Shown here: positions 1 to 10,074 of the stretch, one piece after another
Numbering within the stretch: position 1 is the stretch's first letter
Layout of the letters: every line of letters begins with the position of its first letter
The notes under the pieces: generated by a model
What the model was told of the DNA's origin: nothing
The model's database searches: none
What the model saw: only the letters and a program-made list of their open reading frames with translations
Origin: Candidatus Uhrbacteria bacterium
GTDB taxonomy: Bacteria; Patescibacteriota; Patescibacteriia; 2-12-FULL-60-25
Direction of reading: 5' to 3'
DNA length: 64,000 bases
Assembly (NCBI GenBank): GCA_020854265.1
Contig: JADZFU010000006.1
Coordinates: forward strand, 30,548-94,547
Program-made: the position numbers and the translations under genes

Positions 1-1
1 G

Positions 2-919
2 TCGGTTGTGGCCATTTCAATTGCCGACAAAAAAGTATTGGCCGTCGGTAAAGAAGCCAAGGACATGATCGGCCGCACGCCGGACACTATTGTTGCCAAG
101 CGCCCGCTCAAGGATGGTGTCATCGCGGATTATCGTACGACCGAAGCCATGCTTCGCTATTTTATTAATAAGGCGCTCGGCGGTGTACGCCTCTTCCGTC
201 CCGAAGTCATGGTTGCAGTTCCGGGCGGGATTACTTCCACCGAGCGCCGCGCCGTGATCGACGCTACCATCAGTGCCGGAGCACGTGCCGCCTACATCAT
301 CAAAGAACCGGTCGTAGCCGCAATCGGCGCCGATATTCCCATCGGCTCGGCCTCCGGTCACATGATCATCGATATTGGCGGCGGCACCTCCGAAATCGCC
401 GTTATTTCCCTCGGTGGCATTGTCGCATCTTCGTCTGTTCGGATTGGCGGCAATAAGCTCGACTCTGCAATTCAGGAGCATGTCCGCCGAAAACACGGTC
501 TGGCCGTGGGCGAGCGTACGGCCGAAGAAATTAAAATCAAAATTGGTTCGGCTCTTTATTTGGAAGACAAACTCGAACTTGAGGTCAAAGGCCGCGACAT
601 GATTTCCGGCTTGCCGCGCATCGTAAACGTCACTTCCGACGATGTGACCGACGCAATCCAGCACGAGCTTCAAGGCATTGTTGATGCAATCAAAGAAGTG
701 TTGCGCGCCACGCCGCCAGAATTATCTGCTGATGTCATGCAAAAAGGCATGGTCTTGTCCGGGGGTTCATCTCAGCTGCGCAATCTCGACCGTTTGTTTT
801 CGGAAGCGACGGGCGTTCCGGCTTTTGTCGCCGACAATCCTCAGCAATGCGTGGCCAAAGGAACCGGCATCGCACTGGAAAATCTCGAGCTCTACAAACG
901 AAGCGTATTTTCTTCATAA
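2..919 (+). CDS. mreB: Rod-shape protein MreB, 5' end outside window
   Basis: Bacterial actin homologue that polymerises under the membrane and guides lateral cell-wall synthesis. Only the last 305 residues are present. The frame is open to the window edge and begins SVVAIS, which matches the 'PSVVA' stretch near residue 30 of complete MreB, so the GTG at position 8 is not the true start. Actin-fold signatures are visible: the phosphate-2 loop IDIGGGTSEIAVI at about residue 125 of the visible part and the adenosine motif VLSGGSSQLRNLD near the C-terminus. The gene ends close to a hairpin. mreC and mreD are not downstream. Identification is firm. Confidence 0.95.
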   Translation, partial: SVVAISIADKKVLAVGKEAKDMIGRTPDTIVAKRPLKDGVIADYRTTEAMLRYFINKALGGVRLFRPEVMVAVPGGITSTERRAVIDATISAGARAAYIIKEPVVAAIGADIPIGSASGHMIIDIGGGTSEIAVISLGGIVASSSVRIGGNKLDSAIQEHVRRKHGLAVGERTAEEIKIKIGSALYLEDKLELEVKGRDMISGLPRIVNVTSDDVTDAIQHELQGIVDAIKEVLRATPPELSADVMQKGMVLSGGSSQLRNLDRLFSEATGVPAFVADNPQQCVAKGTGIALENLELYKRSVFSS

Positions 920-925
920 AAATAA

Positions 926-949
926 CCCCCTCCTGAGGACAGGAGGGGG
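926..949 (-). terminator. Intrinsic terminator of the 964-1434 gene
   Basis: Stem CCCCCTCCT/AGGAGGGGG (9 bp) with a 6-nt loop. On the minus strand it is followed by a T-rich run (TTATTTTTATG), so it fits the minus-strand gene. On the plus strand, after mreB, there is no T-run, although the hairpin could still act there. Confidence 0.7.
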
Positions 950-963
950 GAAAGGGGAGCTGC

Positions 964-1434
964 TCACGCTGCCGCAATGGTTTTTGGCAGCGGGGCTTGC
1001 GCGATGATGAGGGAGTACAGGCGCTCTCCGGCATGGCAGTTGGAGACGAAGCCGTGCTTGGACTTGCTCATGAAGAATGGTGTCGCTCGCCGTCCGCGGT
1101 TCAGGATGTTCAGTCCGCGGACCAGCGCCTGCTGGCCGCTCCTGTTCAGAAGGTAGATCTGATAGGCATGCGCGCCAAGCTCGCCGTCGAACAAGGATTT
1201 GGCGAGCTCGTGGCTCTCGCGGTCGGTGTCGAACGCATCCATGAACTCGACCAGTGCGACCGGATACATTCCGGCGACTTGCGAGAGCGGACGGCTCTCG
1301 ACCAGTATCGGCGAACCGCTGGCCGTAAGAATGCGCTCGATCATGAGCCGCATGGCGCCGTCTCGCTGACCGGAAAAGATCGTCTGGGTCGGAAGCTGGG
1401 AGAAATACATCCCGAGCGCCGTTTCAAGGTCCAT
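964..1434 (-). CDS. Orphan protein, 156 aa
   Basis: I do not recognise this protein. The start at 1434 is chosen because GGAGGAG lies 4 nt before that ATG; an in-frame ATG at 1470 has no such site. It is soluble, with no signal peptide or membrane segment, and has a Leu/Arg-rich middle (LLNRSGQQALVRGLNILNRG). It stands alone on the minus strand between mreB and a glycosyltransferase, with its own hairpin terminator. A TTGACA at 1480-1475 (minus) could be its -35, but the -10 17 nt further is poor. It belongs to the SD-led style that recurs in this window. A longer plus-strand frame overlaps it, but that is only a 5' extension of the glycosyltransferase. Confidence 0.7.
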   Translation of the reverse strand: MDLETALGMYFSQLPTQTIFSGQRDGAMRLMIERILTASGSPILVESRPLSQVAGMYPVALVEFMDAFDTDRESHELAKSLFDGELGAHAYQIYLLNRSGQQALVRGLNILNRGRRATPFFMSKSKHGFVSNCHAGERLYSLIIAQAPLPKTIAAA

Positions 1435-1500
1435 AGCTCCTCCGTCGATACAGCGAACTCGTTTTTTCACGCTTTGTCAATCAATGCTATCCTTATTGCC

Positions 1501-2625
1501 ATGCTCATCGGTATTGAAGCCTCCCGCGCAAACCGTCTCCAAAAAACCGGAGTCGAGTGGTATGCCTATCATGTTATCCAGCAGATGAAGGCTGATCCCG
1601 AGGCTGCGAAACACTCATGGCTGCTCTACGGCAATGAGCCGCTTTCCATGGGATTGGAAAAAGGCCCGAATAATTGGCATGAGCGTTCGCTCTTTTGGCC
1701 GCCCAAGTATCTTTGGACCCAGCTCCGTCTTTCTTGGGAAATGGTTCGCCGTCCTCCCGAAGTATTATTTGTTCCCGCTCATGTCCTTCCGCGTTTTGCT
1801 CCAAAACGCTCCGTCGTCACGGTCCACGATGTCGGATTCCACCGTTTTCCCGAGCTTTATACGCCCGCACAAAAGAGCTATCACGAATGGTCCACCAAAG
1901 ACATCGTGAAACGTGGGGCGCGCATCATTACCGTCAGCGAATTTTGCAAACGCGAAATCATGGAGTGCTATGGCGCTTCCTCGGAGCAGGTTTTTGTAAC
2001 CCATCTCGGGGTCGAGCATGACCGCTATCAGCCGCAGTCGCCCGAAAAGATCCAAGCCGTACTCGAGCAATACCGCATCCCGACTCCCTACATACTTTTT
2101 GTCGGACGTTTGGATGAAAAGAAAAACATCCTGACTCTGATCGAGGCGTTTCGCCGTTTCAAAGAGGCGCGCGGACAAGGGGATCCTCTTCATTTGGTAC
2201 TGGCGGGCCGCCCTGCCAATGGTGCCGATCGGATCATGCAGGCAGTAGCTGCATCCGGTCATGCCGATCAAATTAGCGTACTTGGATACATTTCCGAAAC
2301 GCACAAACCCATGCTCATGTCCGGCGCTCTCGCGTATATCCAGCCTTCTTTTTATGAAGGCTTTGGTCTGCCTCCGCTAGAAGCCATGGCATGCGGCTGT
2401 CCGGTTATTTCATCGAATACAACCTCATTGCCCGAGGTATTGGGAGAGAGAACGGCGCTCTATTTCGATCCAAAAGACCCTGAATCGCTCGAATCCTGCA
2501 TTACGCGCGTGGTGGATGAAGAGCCGCTCCGTAACGAGCTCCGAAACCGGGGGTTGGCGTGGGCTCCGCAGTTCTCATGGCCTAAAACAGCCCGCCAAAC
2601 CATAGAAGCCTTGGTCTCGTGGTAA
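1501..2625 (+). CDS. Glycosyltransferase family 4 (GT-B fold)
   Basis: Retaining glycosyltransferase of 374 aa that would move a sugar from a nucleotide-sugar donor to a surface glycan or lipid acceptor. The N-terminal acceptor domain has HDVGFHRFPELYTP and ITVSEFCKREI. The C-terminal donor domain has FVGRLDEKKNILTLIEAF and the E-x7-E motif in EGFGLPPLEAMACG followed by PVISS. The frame is open further upstream, but that part lies over the minus-strand orphan. The ATG at 1501 fits the family N-terminus (MLIGIEASRA). TATCCT at 1488-1493 is 7 nt before it and there is no SD, so the mRNA is probably leaderless. The acceptor sugar cannot be told. Confidence 0.9.
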   Translation: MLIGIEASRANRLQKTGVEWYAYHVIQQMKADPEAAKHSWLLYGNEPLSMGLEKGPNNWHERSLFWPPKYLWTQLRLSWEMVRRPPEVLFVPAHVLPRFAPKRSVVTVHDVGFHRFPELYTPAQKSYHEWSTKDIVKRGARIITVSEFCKREIMECYGASSEQVFVTHLGVEHDRYQPQSPEKIQAVLEQYRIPTPYILFVGRLDEKKNILTLIEAFRRFKEARGQGDPLHLVLAGRPANGADRIMQAVAASGHADQISVLGYISETHKPMLMSGALAYIQPSFYEGFGLPPLEAMACGCPVISSNTTSLPEVLGERTALYFDPKDPESLESCITRVVDEEPLRNELRNRGLAWAPQFSWPKTARQTIEALVSW

Positions 2626-2644
2626 GATACGGACAAGAAAACAT

Positions 2645-3427
2645 ATGATGGAAGATATAAAGCAGTCTTTGGTCGAGCTTGGATTGGCGCCAAAAGAAAT
2701 CGAAGTATATCTTTCGATGCTCGAACTTGGCCCATCCAGCGTACAGGACATCGCCAAGAAAGCCGGAGTAAACCGTTCCACAACCTATGTCATGATCGAA
2801 GGCCTCAAAAAGCATGGCCTTGTTTCCACCTACGAAAAAGGCAAAAAAGTTTTTTTCGTAGCCGAAAATCCGGATCGCTTGGTACAAGTCGTGAACGAGC
2901 AGATCGGTCTCCTGTCAGCCAAACGCGAACGCGTATCCGCCGTCTTACCGCGCTTACTCGCCATCTTCAATGCCTCGGATGAAAAACCAAAAGTCCGCTT
3001 CTTCGAAGGCGATGAAACCATAGACATGATCCGGATGGATGTCGCAGCCTTCCGTTCCCCGGTCTGGAATTTCTTTGCGGTTGATGAAAATCTAAAAAAG
3101 GTCGCATCGATAAATGAAGAAAAACGCATCGAACTTTCTTCAAGAAACCCGGAGTCTCGTGTGTTGATGGCAGTAAAGCCAGGCGTAGTTCCGCAGTACA
3201 TGGACAGATCGAATAAAGAGATACGCGCCATCAATTATGAGGATTTCCCATTCAGCGGAGAGATCACAATTGTCGCCGACCGGGTATATATCGTAAATGT
3301 CCAGGCCAGATCTATTGGCTTCATCGTCGAGAACAGGGAGATAGCCGATTTGTTCCGCGCCATTTATCAAGCAGCTTGGAATGGTGCAAAACCATGGACG
3401 CCTCCTGAAGGTTGGAAACGCCCGTGA
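2645..3427 (+). CDS. TrmB-like transcriptional regulator
   Basis: 260 aa. An N-terminal winged helix-turn-helix of the TrmB/MarR-like type (LGLAPKEIEVYLSMLELGPSSVQDIAKKAGVNRST split over residues 12-46, then YVMIEGLKKHGLV) would bind DNA. The remaining 170 residues form a C-terminal domain of the kind seen in CPR TrmB-like proteins, with no recognisable sugar-binding motif. The start could be either ATG of the ATGATG pair at 2645/2648. No SD. It follows the glycosyltransferase by 19 nt and may be co-transcribed. Its targets are unknown; it converges on the twin peptide units. Confidence 0.85.
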   Translation: MMEDIKQSLVELGLAPKEIEVYLSMLELGPSSVQDIAKKAGVNRSTTYVMIEGLKKHGLVSTYEKGKKVFFVAENPDRLVQVVNEQIGLLSAKRERVSAVLPRLLAIFNASDEKPKVRFFEGDETIDMIRMDVAAFRSPVWNFFAVDENLKKVASINEEKRIELSSRNPESRVLMAVKPGVVPQYMDRSNKEIRAINYEDFPFSGEITIVADRVYIVNVQARSIGFIVENREIADLFRAIYQAAWNGAKPWTPPEGWKRP

Positions 3428-3446
3428 TCTTCCATGAAAAGAAAGA

Positions 3447-3471
3447 AGCCCTCCGAGAGTATCGGAGGGCT
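3447..3471. terminator. Bidirectional intrinsic terminator
   Basis: Perfect 10-bp stem AGCCCTCCGA/TCGGAGGGCT with a 5-nt loop. On the minus strand the stem is followed by CTTCTTTCTTTTC, so it ends the peptide unit at 3503-3640. On the plus strand it follows the TrmB-like gene with a weaker T tract. Confidence 0.85.
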
Positions 3472-3502
3472 TTACTTTCAGTGGGCAGAAGGGGCGAGGT
3501 CG

Positions 3503-3640
3503 CTACTCACCAGACGAGCAATTCGTGGCGGGCCGGAGGAACCAGCGCCGGGTGGAACGCATCTGGCTGCCGAGGGGCTTGCGGTGATCGCAGCCGCCGC
3601 CGGAAGCGTGGAGGGAAAAACTGGCATGATGAAGGTACAT
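3503..3640 (-). CDS. Twin small peptide B, 45 aa
   Basis: A small ORF with AGGAG 6 nt before its ATG. The C-terminal 23 residues match the 24-aa peptide encoded at 3975-4049 without gaps: LGSQ-x4-RRWFLRP-x2-NC-x2-G, 14 identical positions. Ten of these identical residues use different codons, including Ser AGC against TCG, which points to selection on the peptide rather than on the RNA. The extra N-terminal 22 residues are His/Gly-rich. The unit has a TTGACG promoter, a leader of about 170 nt with short hairpins, and a terminator. The product is cationic with a Trp-Phe core and one Cys in both copies. Function unknown. A GTG-started 84-aa ORF (3478-3732) overlaps it in another frame and is not favoured. 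Confidence 0.6.
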   Translation of the reverse strand: MYLHHASFSLHASGGGCDHRKPLGSQMRSTRRWFLRPATNCSSGE

Positions 3641-3814
3641 CGATCGCTCCTGCCCGGGAGTGACCGTCTCGCCCCTATTGCCCGGGTGGCAATGGTGAAC
3701 GTCGACGCGGATAGCGCCAGCCGTTCAATCACCAGTGATTGATTGTGCTGACGCGTCGCCCGACATGGGGCGGACGTGTCCGGCAGATGTCTGGCATCGA
3801 ATGCCGAACGAGCT

Positions 3815-3843
3815 ACCTAACCAGAAAATAACCTTTTCGTCAA
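3815..3843 (-). promoter_or_regulatory. Promoter of twin peptide unit B
   Basis: On the minus strand, TTGACG (3843-3838), a 17-nt spacer and TTAGGT (3820-3815). The same TTAGGT -10 and a TTATTTTC-containing spacer occur at 5737-5765. It begins only a few bases past the T-run of the unit A terminator. Confidence 0.55.
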
Positions 3844-3849
3844 GGGGTA

Positions 3850-3888
3850 AAAGATAACCCCCGACCCCGCTATGCGGGATCGGGGGTT
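3850..3888 (-). terminator. Intrinsic terminator of twin peptide unit A
   Basis: Long stem AACCCCCGA/TCGGGGGTT plus CCCGC/GCGGG with one mismatch and a 3-nt loop (3856-3888). On the minus strand it is followed by ATCTTTTACC. Because it lies inside the competing 98-aa ORF (3817-4113, minus), that ORF is unlikely to be the product. Confidence 0.85.
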
Positions 3889-3974
3889 CGGCAGCGCGCA
3901 GATGCGCTGTAGGAGTCTGAAATGCTCTGCCGTAGCAGAGGATACAAGCCCTTTGAGAGGGGCATGTCGCGGCT

Positions 3975-4049
3975 CTACAAGCCGTCCTGGCAGTTCGCTA
4001 CGGGACGAAGAAACCACCGCCTCGAGCGAACAGTTTGCGATCCGAGCAT
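3975..4049 (-). CDS. Twin small peptide A, 24 aa
   Basis: A 25-codon ORF with AAGGAG 8 nt before the ATG. Its residues 2-23 align with the C-terminus of the 45-aa peptide at 3503-3640 (LGSQ-x4-RRWFLRP-x2-NC-x2-G). Even the SD-to-start stretch is alike (AGGAGaGATCG and AGGAGcGATCG). The transcript would run from about 4111 to 3850. It has a 5' leader hairpin (CATCAGG/CCTGATG, 4086-4103) and two hairpins between stop and terminator (CTCTGC/GCAGAG and CAGCGC/GCGCTG). This could be a dual-function RNA or a peptide gene with a structured mRNA. No downstream gene is under its control, so an attenuator leader is less likely. Function unknown. Confidence 0.6.
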   Translation of the reverse strand: MLGSQTVRSRRWFLRPVANCQDGL

Positions 4050-4117
4050 GACGATCTCTCCTTGCGGAAAGAAGCGCGCGGGTTTCATCAGGCTGGCCTG
4101 ATGGCAGCTGCATAACT

Positions 4118-4145
4118 ATGCTAACTCAAGCACAATTTTCGTCAA
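4118..4145 (-). promoter_or_regulatory. Promoter of twin peptide unit A
   Basis: On the minus strand, TTGACG (4145-4140), a 16-nt spacer and TAGCAT (4123-4118). Transcription would start near 4111, some 62 nt before the peptide start codon. Confidence 0.6.
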
Positions 4146-4217
4146 TCATGTAAAACAAGGCTTTGCTAAGCTTTTATTTTTTGGCTAATTTTAAACGAAT
4201 AATAATGTTTCACGAGC

Positions 4218-4246
4218 TTGACAAAATCGCAATTTTTTGCTATACT
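4218..4246 (+). promoter_or_regulatory. Sigma70-type promoter of the 444-aa lipoprotein
   Basis: TTGACA, exactly 17 nt, TATACT: near consensus. The start would be about 4253, giving a leader of roughly 57 nt that contains the SD AAGGAG. Confidence 0.85.
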
Positions 4247-4309
4247 TAACTGTTTCGATGATGGATATTCGTGTCCATTGTCGATTCGACTTTCGAAAAA
4301 AGGAGTTCC

Positions 4310-5644
4310 ATGAACAGCAAGCTCGTGTTCGGTTTCGTCTGCCTCTGCCTCACGGCCATCGGCTGCGGTTTCGACCGCTCGCCGCTCGGCCCCGACGACA
4401 TGCCCGGCAGCGATGCCGGCATGCCTCCGGATAGTCCTCCGCCCGACAGCGGGATGGAGGAGCGTCCGGATCCGTCGTCCACCGGGTGTATGCCCGGTTC
4501 GCTCCGCGACGAGGCATGCGCCAACCCCGCTCGTCCCTGCGAGCGCGGCGAGTACTACGCCTGTCTCGAGAACGGAACCTGGACGTGCGTCGTGAGCGAT
4601 CGCTCGCACTGCTCCGTCCCGGATCCCGAGCCCGCCTGCGACGACACCCAGCGCTTCTGGCGCGACGGCGACGGCGACGGCTACGGCAACCCAGACGACT
4701 ACATCGTCCGCTCCGAGTGCGAGTCGCCGCCATCCGGCTACATGAACGCCATCAGCGGCCGCGAGGACTGCCAGGATCACGACCCATCGGCTCATCCCGG
4801 CGGCGTCGAGATCTGCGGCAATGACAGCGACGAGGACTGCAACGGCATCTACGATGCTTGCCCCTCGACGCCGCCGGCCTGCGCATCCGATGCGCGCGTC
4901 GTGTCGCCCACGGCCTGCGTCATCCCCGCGACGGCAACGTCGTGCGTGATGACCGGTCTGTACGTCTGCAATCCCGACGGACGGGTCGTCTGCCGCGGTG
5001 ATATCCGTGTTTCCAGCACGGAGATCTGCGGTGACGGACTCGACCAGGACTGCAGCGGCTCCGACATCGCCTGCACGTCGACGTGCACGCCCCGCAGCGA
5101 AATCTGCGGCAATGGCGTGGACGAAGACTGCAACGGCGTGGCCGAAGCCTGCGTTCCGGCCTGCGTTCCGTCGGCCGAGATCTGCGACAATGGCCGCGAC
5201 GAGGACTGCAACGGTTCGGATCTGGCTTGCCCGCCTCCTGGCGGTACGAGCACGGTCCGTGTCGTGGTCGAGTTCCGCGTGGTCAACACGCCGACCGACT
5301 ACGGCACCGTCTCGGCCCATCGCCTCCGAGGCGACGATCTCTCCGAGATCGTCTGCCGTAACACCGGCACAGTGGAGCCGCTGTCGCTCAGCGATGGCTG
5401 GCGCCGCTGTGTCATCGAGGTGACCGGCTCCTTGCTCTTCGTGGGCAAGTTCGAGTCGACGCGCATCTCGGCGGGGGACATCCTCCACACCACATCCGAC
5501 TGGGGACGCTCCTCCTGCTACGGCCTCGATGGCGTACAGTGGCGCGTCTACCGCGAGGATACCGGCATCTCGCTCCTATCGAGCTCCGTGCCCGAGATGG
5601 TGCGCGGTTCCGCTGGCGGCTGCCGCCATCGTATCGCTCTCTAG
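4310..5644 (+). CDS. Cys-rich lipoprotein with MopE-like repeats
   Basis: 444 aa. The ATG at 4310 has AAGGAG 5 nt upstream and starts a lipoprotein signal peptide (MNSKLVFGFVCLCLTAIGC, lipidated Cys19), so the protein should sit outside the membrane. After a Pro/Asp/Gly low-complexity linker comes an acidic stretch DGDGDGYGNPDD, as in Ca-binding thrombospondin type 3 repeats. Four 'EIC-x4-DEDC-x-G-x2' units of the MopE putative metal-binding type follow, at about residues 165-310. The last 120 residues are Cys-poor and unrecognised. GC-rich and AAG-biased, unlike nearby core genes. Proteins of this build are typical of Myxococcota, so lateral transfer is plausible but not shown. Metal binding is inferred from the motif. 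Confidence 0.85.
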   Translation: MNSKLVFGFVCLCLTAIGCGFDRSPLGPDDMPGSDAGMPPDSPPPDSGMEERPDPSSTGCMPGSLRDEACANPARPCERGEYYACLENGTWTCVVSDRSHCSVPDPEPACDDTQRFWRDGDGDGYGNPDDYIVRSECESPPSGYMNAISGREDCQDHDPSAHPGGVEICGNDSDEDCNGIYDACPSTPPACASDARVVSPTACVIPATATSCVMTGLYVCNPDGRVVCRGDIRVSSTEICGDGLDQDCSGSDIACTSTCTPRSEICGNGVDEDCNGVAEACVPACVPSAEICDNGRDEDCNGSDLACPPPGGTSTVRVVVEFRVVNTPTDYGTVSAHRLRGDDLSEIVCRNTGTVEPLSLSDGWRRCVIEVTGSLLFVGKFESTRISAGDILHTTSDWGRSSCYGLDGVQWRVYREDTGISLLSSSVPEMVRGSAGGCRHRIAL

Positions 5645-5684
5645 TACCTTCGCCCGGCAGAAACGCCGGGCATAATCTGACTGA

Positions 5685-5712
5685 GACCCCTCCGAGTTAC
5701 ATCGGAGGGGTC
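5685..5712 (+). terminator. Intrinsic terminator
   Basis: Stem GACCCCTCCGA/TCGGAGGGGTC (11 bp) with a 6-nt loop, followed by TTGTCG. A second hairpin, GCCCGGC/GCCGGGC, lies just upstream at 5652-5671. Confidence 0.75.
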
Positions 5713-5736
5713 TTGTCGTATACGGCCATTTTTGGC

Positions 5737-5765
5737 TTGACATTTTGTTATTTTCCTGATTAGGT
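5737..5765 (+). promoter_or_regulatory. Promoter of the 820-aa lipoprotein
   Basis: TTGACA, 17-nt AT-rich spacer, TTAGGT. The following leader of about 140 nt (5772-5912) contains paired segments such as CTCCGGGAG/CCCGG but no riboswitch I recognise, and it ends in AAGGAG before the start codon. Confidence 0.6.
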
Positions 5766-5912
5766 ACTCTCTTCCCTGCGTCTTGGGAGAACCAAGGCTC
5801 AGTGAAGCGGAATTTCTCCGGGAGAAGTACCCGGCTTCCGTCGGTTCTTTCATACACCAACCGGCTTGCCATGAGCCGTAATCAATCATGGTTGTTTCGA
5901 AAGGAGATCGGG

Positions 5913-8375
<2,463 letters not shown>

Positions 8376-8404
8376 CCTGATCCCTGACCGCTTCTCGCGG
8401 TCTC

Positions 8405-8440
8405 GAGCCCTCCGGCTTCCAAGTCGGAGGGCTCTTTCTA
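8405..8440 (+). terminator. Intrinsic terminator
   Basis: Stem GAGCCCTCCG/CGGAGGGCTC (10 bp) followed by TTTCTATTCC. Confidence 0.85.
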
Positions 8441-8444
8441 TTCC

Positions 8445-8473
8445 TTGACGGTTTTATTTCATTATGATGAGGT
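8445..8473 (+). promoter_or_regulatory. Promoter of the 268-aa lipoprotein
   Basis: TTGACG with TATGATGAGGT starting 12 nt after it. A 17-nt spacer gives TGAGGT as the -10. The same TTGACR-N12-TATGATGAGGT arrangement occurs on the minus strand at 59729-59701. Confidence 0.55.
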
Positions 8474-8506
8474 CGTGCCGGCTCGTTAGACACGAAAGGA
8501 GGCGCC

Positions 8507-9313
8507 ATGATGCGCGCCGGCACCCTGTTTCTCCTGTTCCTCAGTTTGAACGCCTGCGCGCCTCTGGTTGGCACCGAGTGCACCACGGGCGTCCGTCGCC
8601 CGTGTGCGGCAACGGCAGGACGCACCGGAACGCAGATCTGCGCTTCCGGCATCTGGCAAGCCTGCGTCGAGGCTCCGGTCACCGACAGCGGTCCGGTCTC
8701 GACCGATTCCGGCGGCTTGTCCGGCACGGATTCCGGCTCATCGGTTTCTGCCGACGCTGGATCCTTCTACGTCTGGCCCGACGCCGGGAGTTCGGTGATG
8801 TCGGATGCCGGAACCTCGCTCGCCGACAGCGGCTGCATGGTTCCGGCTTCCTGTCCGGATCCGACCCCCGAAGCGGCCCAGCGCCGCCTCTGCGAGGATC
8901 TCCGTCATCCAGCCGAGACCGGCAGGCTCGTCATCCGCTACGACAATGCCTGTCTCGATCGGGTCTTCGACCACTGCGCATCCGGCTGGTCCTTGGTCGG
9001 ATGGGATAGTTCGATCCCGTCCTGCGGTTCGCCGTCGGATCCGGGATCTGGCGTACTCGTCCTCGACCGTCTCCATCGCCGCGGCGGCTACTACCAGCTG
9101 TCGCTCATCTGCATCTCCGGCGCCACGCCACCCGGCTGGCCCGCCACTCTGCACAACACGGCGCTCAATGCCGGATGTCTGACCTCGGCGCGTTTCGAGG
9201 ATGGAATCGAGCTCGCCGACAACGAGGCGCGGTTCTGTCCGGGATACGCACACGAAGGACGGCTCCTCGCGACGGTTCCGGCCCAGCCCGGCGCCATCGC
9301 CAACTGCCCCTGA
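8507..9313 (+). CDS. Lipoprotein sharing the C-terminal domain of the 820-aa neighbour
   Basis: 268 aa. AAGGAGG precedes the ATG at 8507 (a second ATG at 8510 is possible). The signal peptide ends in a lipobox LNAC. Residues 20-50 carry a small Cys pattern like the repeat unit of the preceding protein. Then comes a Ser/Asp/Gly linker (residues 60-110). Residues 122-268 match the C-terminal domain of the protein at 5913-8375: QRxLC, YDxACL, CASGW, PSDPG, LDRLHR-x-GG and a terminal CP are shared. No MopE motifs remain, so this looks like a shorter paralogue presenting the same end domain. Function unknown. Own promoter and terminator. Confidence 0.8.
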   Translation: MMRAGTLFLLFLSLNACAPLVGTECTTGVRRPCAATAGRTGTQICASGIWQACVEAPVTDSGPVSTDSGGLSGTDSGSSVSADAGSFYVWPDAGSSVMSDAGTSLADSGCMVPASCPDPTPEAAQRRLCEDLRHPAETGRLVIRYDNACLDRVFDHCASGWSLVGWDSSIPSCGSPSDPGSGVLVLDRLHRRGGYYQLSLICISGATPPGWPATLHNTALNAGCLTSARFEDGIELADNEARFCPGYAHEGRLLATVPAQPGAIANCP

Positions 9314-9317
9314 ACGC

Positions 9318-9350
9318 AACACCCCGACTCACGGAGTCGGGGTGTTTTCT
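9318..9350 (+). terminator. Intrinsic terminator
   Basis: Stem AACACCCCGACT/AGTCGGGGTGTT (12 bp, 5-nt loop) followed by TTCTATTTC. It overlaps the last codons of the convergent methyltransferase gene. Confidence 0.9.
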
Positions 9351-10023
9351 ATTTCTTGTTTTTATTTTTTCTACGTTTGAGCGTGGAGGAAACTTTCCGA
9401 AGCATCCCTGCAATAGCCGGCGATGCCGAGGCTCCTCTCCAGACTTTTCGTTTGAGCATGGCGTTTTTCATGCGGCGAATATCCTCGGTGCGCCCCATGT
9501 AGGCTATGACGCTCGTCGTGTCTTGGATGAAATAGCATGGCGCAATGGCTGCAAAATCCGACTTGTCCCATTCTGCATGATGCGTTTCATGGATATTCCC
9601 GAATACTTCTCCTTGGTCGCCGATATCTTTTGGAACGGAAACGAGCACGCCCCGTCCTTTGCGCAAAAGTTGTCGAAGCAGTTTTTGTCCTTCTTCTTTT
9701 TCAAAATGCTCCAGTACGTCGATAATCATGACCAAGTCGTAACGGTCTTTCAGTTTCGGGACGACTTCGAGGGCATTGCCGATGTAGATATGGTCGTAAA
9801 TATAGTCATGCACCGGAGTGAGGTACTTTTTATAAACCTCGATACCATCGATGCGGCGGGTAAAGTTTTTATAGTCTTCTCGGCCATCCCAAAGCTCAAG
9901 GTATTCGCGTGCCAAGAAGCCATATTTGCCAAAACCGACACCGATATCAAGCAGGGAGGTTGGATTTACGGCAATGATGACGTCCAAAAGCTTCGGAATC
10001 TGGTAATGCTGTGATGTGGGCAT
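9349..10023 (-). CDS. SAM-dependent class I methyltransferase
   Basis: 224 aa. Motif I is LLDIGVGFGKYG (about residues 24-35), an acidic residue ends strand 2 (IDGIEVY), and IIDVLEHF is the post-motif of UbiE/COQ5-like enzymes. The C-terminus is Lys/Arg-rich. The substrate is not evident. Its place beside an O-antigen ligase-like gene and glycosyltransferases suggests sugar or glycan methylation, which is inference. It is divergent from the gene at 10075, and the two starts are only 51 bp apart. Confidence 0.75.
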   Translation of the reverse strand: MPTSQHYQIPKLLDVIIAVNPTSLLDIGVGFGKYGFLAREYLELWDGREDYKNFTRRIDGIEVYKKYLTPVHDYIYDHIYIGNALEVVPKLKDRYDLVMIIDVLEHFEKEEGQKLLRQLLRKGRGVLVSVPKDIGDQGEVFGNIHETHHAEWDKSDFAAIAPCYFIQDTTSVIAYMGRTEDIRRMKNAMLKRKVWRGASASPAIAGMLRKVSSTLKRRKNKNKK

Positions 10024-10074
10024 GACGATATTCTATCACGAATAGGAACAAAGTTGTGGTATCCTGTGCGGTAA

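Noticed and set aside
997..1500. 5' extension of the glycosyltransferase frame (total 542 codons)
   Set aside because: The family N-terminus begins at 1501 and the region is better explained by the SD-led minus-strand orphan.
3478..3732. 84-aa GTG-started ORF on the minus strand over peptide unit B
   Set aside because: No SD and no similarity to unit A in that frame; the 45-aa ORF carries the conserved core.
3817..4113. 98-aa ORF on the minus strand over peptide unit A
   Set aside because: It runs through a strong intrinsic terminator and lacks an SD; the 24-aa ORF in another frame has both SD and a conserved twin.
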